This document shows positions 6,092-10,062 of a stretch of 10,062 nt of DNA, piece by piece. A program made the position numbers and the translations under genes. Position 1 is the stretch's first letter. Each line of letters opens with the position of its first letter. Below the pieces are notes generated by a model that was not told the origin of the DNA, did no database searches, and saw only the letters and a program-made list of their open reading frames with translations. The DNA is from Anaerorudis sp964444915 (GTDB lineage: Bacteria; Bacteroidota; Bacteroidia; Bacteroidales; Dysgonomonadaceae): positions 1-10,062 of the forward strand of contig CAYUIY010000071.1 in assembly GCA_964444915.1 (NCBI GenBank), in the 5' to 3' direction.

Positions 6092-7903
6092 CTACTTTAA
6101 CGGGGGAACCCAGACAGATTCTTCGACTTTATTTTCTTCTTTGTCTTCGGCTTTATTTTCTTCTTTATCTTCAGTTTTGTCTTCTTTCTTTTCTGGCTCA
6201 GGCGATTTAGTTTCTTTTAATTCTTCTGTCGATTTTGTTTCTTCAGTAACAGTTTTTTCAGATTTAACTTCTTCAGAATTCGCTGGTTCTTCGGTTTCTT
6301 CGGATTTTTTTAAACTTTCTACCATGGCTTGCCATTTCTTTTGATATTCTTCTTCACTTCGCGGCGTCTTTTTTGGTTTAGCATTTTCTTCTGGTACAAT
6401 TTCAGCTGCTTCTTTCACAATTTCTTTTACATCTTGTGAAACATCTTTTACTTCTGAAGAACTTTCTTCAGCAGCGGTATTTATAACATCTTTTGAATCC
6501 GTGATTTGAGCAATTAGCTTGTCTATGTCTTTTTCAGACGTCTTTTCCGGCGTCTTAGCAATCGGCTTAATATCTACAGTAAGATCTTCATATTTTTTAG
6601 AAAGCTCTTCAGGAAGCCCAGACCCAGAATAAAGTTCAACTATAGATGGACGCAAGAAGACTATAACAGTACTTCTTTCTGTTTCGGTGTTTGTGCTTTT
6701 AAAAAGTTCACCGAAAAGCGGAATATCGCCCAGAATCGGCACCTTAGATAAGCTTTTAATGTCCCGGTCGTTTATCAGCCCGCCGATAACGATAGTTTCC
6801 TGGGGGCTAAGTAGCATTTCTGTTTCCACGCGTCTTTCGGAAATGATAGGCGCAGTTACATCGCCAAGGCGTTGTTCGCCCACTATAGAAGAAGCGCGCG
6901 GCGTTACAGTTATATATATCGACCCATCATCGAGCACGACGGGAAGCATTTCTAATGATATACCAACATTTTTCCATTCTGTGTTGATTTCTCCATCGCC
7001 ATCTTTCGTTAATATTGGCATCTGTGTTTCGGAAATAAACGTAGCTTTACGTCCAGACATCACGCGTACTTTTGGATTAGCAAGAACCCTGCCACGCCCC
7101 GTACCCTGAAGCGCTGTAAGTGTAGCTTCTGCTTCCCAGGGTGATATTCGCCAAAATTGGCCAAAACGGGTCGTATAGTATTTCATTGGATCGTTTTCTG
7201 GGTTTTGCGCTGGAGCTTCTTCTTGAAACTTTAACGGATTAGTCATCATATTCCAATTAACGCCCAAGTCTTCATTTTCATTCATGGTAAGTTCAACAAA
7301 AAGCGCTTCCATTTCTACCATTGGTTTCGGTCGATCAATTTGTGCAATGACTTCTTTTACTGTTTTTAGAATTTCTGGACTAGAAGCATATATGACGACA
7401 GAATTATAATTTATTGTTTTTTCATCTTCCCCGGCCAATTGCGAAACCGACACTAGGGACTTAAAATCTTCACCAAATATCTTTTCCAATGCTTCTTGGA
7501 CTTCTTTGGCGCCCACAAATTTTGTCGTAACCGATTCCATGACGGCACCCTGCAATCTTGCTTCTTGTTCTTTGCGCTTTTTTTCTTCTTGCGAAACGCC
7601 TTCCGTGTCTTCGCCGAAAGCTCGCACGACATATATCCCTTTTCCAGATTGTTCAACAACTACGCCCGCGGATGCTGCAATAATCTCAAGCGCTTTATCA
7701 AATTCGACATCGGTAATTTCGACAGATACCACTTTGGCGGCTGCAGCAGCCGAAATTGAAAAACTTACGCCGTAAAGTTTTCCCAAATTTTGAAAAAGAT
7801 ACCCCACGGGGACATTTGAAAAAGACATAGATACCGTATCAGCACGTAATGGCGGGGCAAGAAGAAAAACCATTAAGATAACACATAATACTTTTTTCAA
7901 CAT
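6092..7903 (-). CDS. pilQ: Secretin (PilQ/GspD class) with long charged C-terminal tail
   Basis: This protein forms the outer-membrane channel of the machine. Numbering from MVKMLKK at 7912, it has 606 residues; the ATG at 7903 (MLKKVLC) is preferred because GGTGA precedes it, giving 603. A signal peptide ends near LRA24. An STN/N0 domain spans about 25-97. A Secretin_N ring domain spans about 120-195 (FVGAKEVQEAL, NSVVIYA, QIDRPKPMVEMEALFVEL). The secretin core covers about 200-426 and has the typical VLANPKVRVMSGRKA, VETEMLLSPQETIVIGGL, KVPILGDIPLFGELF and VIVFLRPSIV segments. There is no AMIN domain and no lipobox, unlike proteobacterial PilQ or R64 PilN. Residues 430-606 are an added Glu/Lys/Ser/Thr-rich tail ending WVPPLK, far longer than a normal pilotin-binding S domain. 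The gene starts just after the stop of the PilP-like gene. Confidence 0.93.
   Translation of the reverse strand: MLKKVLCVILMVFLLAPPLRADTVSMSFSNVPVGYLFQNLGKLYGVSFSISAAAAAKVVSVEITDVEFDKALEIIAASAGVVVEQSGKGIYVVRAFGEDTEGVSQEEKKRKEQEARLQGAVMESVTTKFVGAKEVQEALEKIFGEDFKSLVSVSQLAGEDEKTINYNSVVIYASSPEILKTVKEVIAQIDRPKPMVEMEALFVELTMNENEDLGVNWNMMTNPLKFQEEAPAQNPENDPMKYYTTRFGQFWRISPWEAEATLTALQGTGRGRVLANPKVRVMSGRKATFISETQMPILTKDGDGEINTEWKNVGISLEMLPVVLDDGSIYITVTPRASSIVGEQRLGDVTAPIISERRVETEMLLSPQETIVIGGLINDRDIKSLSKVPILGDIPLFGELFKSTNTETERSTVIVFLRPSIVELYSGSGLPEELSKKYEDLTVDIKPIAKTPEKTSEKDIDKLIAQITDSKDVINTAAEESSSEVKDVSQDVKEIVKEAAEIVPEENAKPKKTPRSEEEYQKKWQAMVESLKKSEETEEPANSEEVKSEKTVTEETKSTEELKETKSPEPEKKEDKTEDKEENKAEDKEENKVEESVWVPPLK
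6127..6174. repeat. Two 24-base tandem repeats in the secretin tail
   Basis: Two adjacent 24-base units (6127-6150 and 6151-6174) differ at only two positions. On the minus strand they encode the eight-residue repeat EDKEENKA/EDKEENKV near the C-terminus of the secretin. The neighbouring DNA (KKEDKT) looks like a decayed third copy. In-frame units of this kind can expand or contract by slippage without breaking the gene. Confidence 0.85.
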
Positions 7904-7913
7904 CTTCACCATC

Positions 7914-8504
7914 CTATGGAGCGGTATATTGAGCCGGAACCGCTGCTATCGGAAATTCATATTTTCTTTTTTGCCCGGCCACAGAAAGCAAGAAGGAAAC
8001 TCGATCCTTTGAAATTGACATGTCTTCCACAAGATACCCAACATCTTGAGCCTTCCATTTTCCATTTTCATATTTAAAGACCCACATTTGAACGGCACCT
8101 TGGATATTCAAAGTTAAAGCAGCCACTCCCTTTTTGACGGACATGCCCACAAGAGAGATGTCCGGAAATTTTACATCTCCATCCTGAGATGATAAGGAAA
8201 CATTTCCCATCGAAGAAGAAAGGGCAGCAGAAAGATAGTCGATGCCAAAAGCATAAGAAATAGTGGGCGGCGATAATTTGTCGAAGCTTTCTTTCAGTTT
8301 TTGTTCTTCCCATCCACGAATGCTATTGAGCAAATCCCCAGTGGTAAGGTTTCTCAGCTTTACCTGTAAATCGAAGACCTTTCCTTCTATGTCAGATATT
8401 CCCAAATTAACAGAACTGCTCAAAAATGAAGAAACTCCAGAGACGACGGTGCTTATAACCAGAAGGACCAAAAACAAAGTGAAGATCTTATTTATCTTAT
8501 TCAT
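7914..8504 (-). CDS. Periplasmic protein in PilP/GspC position
   Basis: This 196-residue protein starts at ATG 8504-8502, overlapping the preceding stop as ATGA. Residues 6-27 form a single N-terminal membrane helix (IFTLFLVLLVISTVV); the rest is periplasmic. It is not a lipoprotein, unlike proteobacterial PilP. Residues about 30-75 look helical. About 112-190 look like a beta domain with repeated short strands (MSVKKGVAALTLNIQG, MWVFKYENGKW, MSISKDRVSFLLSVAG, KRKYEFPI). The pattern IS-x-DRV-x6-G near 163-178 recalls the HR/PilP-like domain of GspC, which contacts the secretin N0 domain. The gene lies directly before the secretin, where pilP or gspC-like genes often lie. The PilP/GspC role is inferred from place and layout; sequence similarity is too weak to be sure. 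Confidence 0.7.
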   Translation of the reverse strand: MNKINKIFTLFLVLLVISTVVSGVSSFLSSSVNLGISDIEGKVFDLQVKLRNLTTGDLLNSIRGWEEQKLKESFDKLSPPTISYAFGIDYLSAALSSSMGNVSLSSQDGDVKFPDISLVGMSVKKGVAALTLNIQGAVQMWVFKYENGKWKAQDVGYLVEDMSISKDRVSFLLSVAGQKRKYEFPIAAVPAQYTAP

Positions 8505-9073
8505 GACGTTACCACCAGGGCTTCTATATCGACATTGAAGGAATCTAACCCGGACTTTTCTATGCTGGACTTCAATTCTTGGAAAGCCCGACTGTTTCTT
8601 TGCAATTGATCCAGCCTGCTTATCATCTGGACCGCCGAATTTCTTGGAGACAAGTTGAGCTTTTTCACAAAGAAGAACTTATCCGTAGAAGAAATCCCTA
8701 GCATGAAGTTATAAATTTTAGAAGCTGGGACGATCCCCTTGATGGAAAGAGAAACTTCTTTTTCAGATGTTTGCTTTACTGCGACGTCCATTACCACCAT
8801 GCCATAAAGGGACATCTCGTTTGATATATCGGCAGATAGCTTAGTAGAGTCGTATTTGGCTGCTTCCGCTTCTTTCTTCAACTCCGTCGTATCTACGCCC
8901 AAGGGAATTTTGGACAAAGAAGCATTTAGGGCCACAATTTTTGGAGCACTTTTTCTATACTCCAGCAAAAATGCGATGTTCTCGCCCATGCTCCTACCAA
9001 ACCAGCCGGACAAGATGACACAAAATATACAAAAAATCAAACCTAAAGAGACGATCTTTTTAGTGTCATTCAT
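8501..9073 (-). CDS. PilO/GspM-like inner-membrane protein
   Basis: This 190-residue protein has a short cytoplasmic N-terminus, one membrane helix at about 7-25 (IVSLGLIFCIFCVILSGW), a helical linker, and a periplasmic domain from about 88 with a strand-helix-strand pattern (SLYGMVVMDVAV, VSLSIKGIV, ASKIYNFMLGI, FFFVKKLNLSP, FNVDIEALVV). This fits the ferredoxin-like fold of PilO and GspM, which pairs with PilN/GspL to form the alignment complex under the secretin. The coiled-coil linker looks shorter than in typical PilO. The start ATG overlaps the PilN-like gene by eight bases, and the stop overlaps the next start as ATGA, so the three are translationally linked. The class rests on topology, size and gene order rather than on strong sequence identity. 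Confidence 0.72.
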   Translation of the reverse strand: MNDTKKIVSLGLIFCIFCVILSGWFGRSMGENIAFLLEYRKSAPKIVALNASLSKIPLGVDTTELKKEAEAAKYDSTKLSADISNEMSLYGMVVMDVAVKQTSEKEVSLSIKGIVPASKIYNFMLGISSTDKFFFVKKLNLSPRNSAVQMISRLDQLQRNSRAFQELKSSIEKSGLDSFNVDIEALVVTS

Positions 9074-9764
9074 ATAGCACTACCGTCGCTTCCATATCAG
9101 ACTCACGCAGGGTAGTCGATACATAGGACTTCATGCCGAACAGGGAGAACATCCCTTCTAAAGAATTCTTGAAGGAGATAGCCCATCTATTGTCCACATT
9201 TTGCATGAGCAGCCCCTTTATTTTCCATATGCCAAGTATCTTTACTGAGTCAGCACTTTGCCCTGTTTCCACAACAAAGGACTCCTTCAAGTTCCCCAAT
9301 TCAGCGGCCTGTTCAAAAGATAACGAATCTATAAAAAAACCAAGCTTTGAAGAAGAGACAAGAGCCGCAAATTGAACATAAAGGGGAACCTTGAGCTTCA
9401 TGTCGGCATATCTTTCATAGGTTTCCAGGTCTTTTATGATCTTGCCGTACTCATTAAGCAGGCTATTGCCGCGTGATATAACTTTACCTACTTCCGCTTT
9501 ACGGGTAGAGACATAATATCCAGTAAACATTGAAGAAGCTGCAATAATGCATAAAACGGCAAAACAGACAAGACATTTTCTAATTACATGAAAACGTACT
9601 TGCTTTATAAGGAGATCTTGAGTGGCAGATGCCTTCCATTCGTCAAAAATAGGGTTGGCATACTTCTTGCTTGACGTCCCATCATTTTTCTTCTGAACTT
9701 TCCTTTTTTCGATCTTAAAGTTTAACTTCTTTAAGCTTAACTTGGGCAGCTTAGGAATTTTCAA
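9066..9764 (-). CDS. PilN/GspL-like inner-membrane protein with TTG start
   Basis: This 232-residue protein begins with TTG at 9764-9762. AAAGGAG at 9774-9780 lies nine bases upstream and there is no nearby ATG, so the rare start is well supported. The first 60 residues are cytoplasmic and strongly basic (KIPKLPKLSLKKL...). Residues about 62-85 form the membrane helix (RKCLVCFAVLCIIAASSMF). A helical segment (about 90-120) leads to a periplasmic domain with strand and helix alternation, ending in EATVVLYE, consistent with the PilN/GspL ferredoxin-like fold. The INLLP-type PilM-binding motif of proteobacterial PilN is not seen; the basic tail takes its place. The gene overlaps its predecessor by 14 bases and its successor by 8. 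PilN is favoured by its position before a PilO-like gene; confidence is moderate. Confidence 0.75.
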   Translation of the reverse strand: MKIPKLPKLSLKKLNFKIEKRKVQKKNDGTSSKKYANPIFDEWKASATQDLLIKQVRFHVIRKCLVCFAVLCIIAASSMFTGYYVSTRKAEVGKVISRGNSLLNEYGKIIKDLETYERYADMKLKVPLYVQFAALVSSSKLGFFIDSLSFEQAAELGNLKESFVVETGQSADSVKILGIWKIKGLLMQNVDNRWAISFKNSLEGMFSLFGMKSYVSTTLRESDMEATVVLYE

Positions 9765-10062
9765 ATGTCCAAGCTCCTTTTATAGCTGAAAAATTTTCTT
9801 CAATTAGTTCTATAGAAGCCTTTGTTTTGCCCCTTAAAGCGGAAAGCACTGTATCGGAAATCTCGTCAGGCGGCATGGGGGAATTCTCTCCCACCACAAA
9901 GACCTGCAAAATTGAATCGGCACGATAAAACCGGACAACCTTATGGTTCATGAACAAGATCTTCTCACTCAAGGCTTCTTTGATATTTGCTTTAACTACA
10001 TCTGAAGATAAAGTTACAATTTTACCTTCCATCACAGCACAGGCATAAAGATATATCTCATA
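9751..10062 (-). CDS. C-terminal part of a protein in PilM/GspL position (runs off right edge)
   Basis: The frame is open from the window edge (YEIYLYACAVMEGK...) and ends at TAA 9753-9751, giving 103 visible residues. A GTG at 10035 and an ATG at 10032 exist, but neither has a ribosome binding site, so I read this as the end of a longer gene rather than a small separate one. The visible part has no membrane helix and alternates strands and helices (HKVVRFYRADSILQVFVVG, PPDEISDTVLSALRG). Gene order (next come PilN-like and PilO-like genes) makes an actin-like cytoplasmic PilM or the GspL cytoplasmic domain the natural expectation. However, the segment from about residue 25 of the visible part on is not a PilM ending I recognise. 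The role is therefore inferred from position only. Confidence 0.6.
   Translation of the reverse strand, partial: YEIYLYACAVMEGKIVTLSSDVVKANIKEALSEKILFMNHKVVRFYRADSILQVFVVGENSPMPPDEISDTVLSALRGKTKASIELIEENFSAIKGAWTFENS
9774..9780 (-). promoter_or_regulatory. Shine-Dalgarno AAAGGAG for a TTG start
   Basis: AAAGGAG lies nine bases before the TTG at 9764. It sits inside the coding end of the preceding gene and is the main reason to accept the non-ATG start of the PilN-like protein. Confidence 0.75.

Noticed and set aside
6141..6344. Plus-strand Ser/Phe-rich frame of 67 codons
   Set aside because: It is the antisense reading of the Glu/Lys-rich secretin tail, where Glu codons on one strand read as Ser and Phe codons on the other.
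6687..7109. Plus-strand frame of 140 codons
   Set aside because: It is antisense to the conserved secretin core and has no plausible start context.

Overview
The window reads as one long transcription unit on the minus strand, from its right edge (partial gene at 9751-10062) to its left edge (partial gene at 1-223). Almost every junction is an overlap of 4 to 28 bases, and the largest non-coding gap is 42 bases (224-265). I see no rRNA, tRNA, CRISPR array, insertion sequence or convincing terminator. G+C is about 40% by eye. An outer-membrane secretin with a signal peptide shows a diderm (Gram-negative type) bacterium. I cannot name the phylum: the proteins are divergent from the well-studied proteobacterial ones.

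Upstream half (10062 down to 4287): this is a type IV filament assembly machine (type IV pilus or type II secretion class). In transcription order it has the C-terminal end of a protein in the PilM/GspL position, a PilN-like and a PilO-like bitopic inner-membrane protein, a PilP/GspC-position periplasmic protein, a PilQ-class secretin with an unusually long charged tail, and a PilB/GspE-class hexameric extension ATPase with complete motifs.

Middle (4294 down to 1536): three small proteins start like prepilins. Only one has the canonical Glu at +5; the other two lack it, as minor tip pseudopilins do. A small Sec-exported protein sits between them. They are followed by a large unrecognised protein held in the inner membrane by one N-terminal helix.

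Downstream end (1543 down to 1): four probably cytoplasmic proteins. They are a small acidic protein with a Glu/Lys/Pro linker, an unrecognised Cys-containing protein, an HNH-type zinc protein whose sequence resembles IcmJ/DotN of type IVB secretion systems, and the start of another unrecognised protein preceded by a strong ribosome binding site.

Taken together, the ATPase would drive assembly of a (pseudo)pilus, the PilN/O/P-like proteins would link the inner membrane to the secretin pore, and the minor pseudopilins plus secreted proteins would form or decorate the tip. The most unusual feature is the cytoplasmic tail of the operon: an IcmJ/DotN-like HNH protein joined to a pilus-type machine suggests DNA handling or substrate recruitment. 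No polytopic platform protein (PilC/GspF), prepilin peptidase or retraction ATPase is present, so these must lie outside the window or come from another locus.
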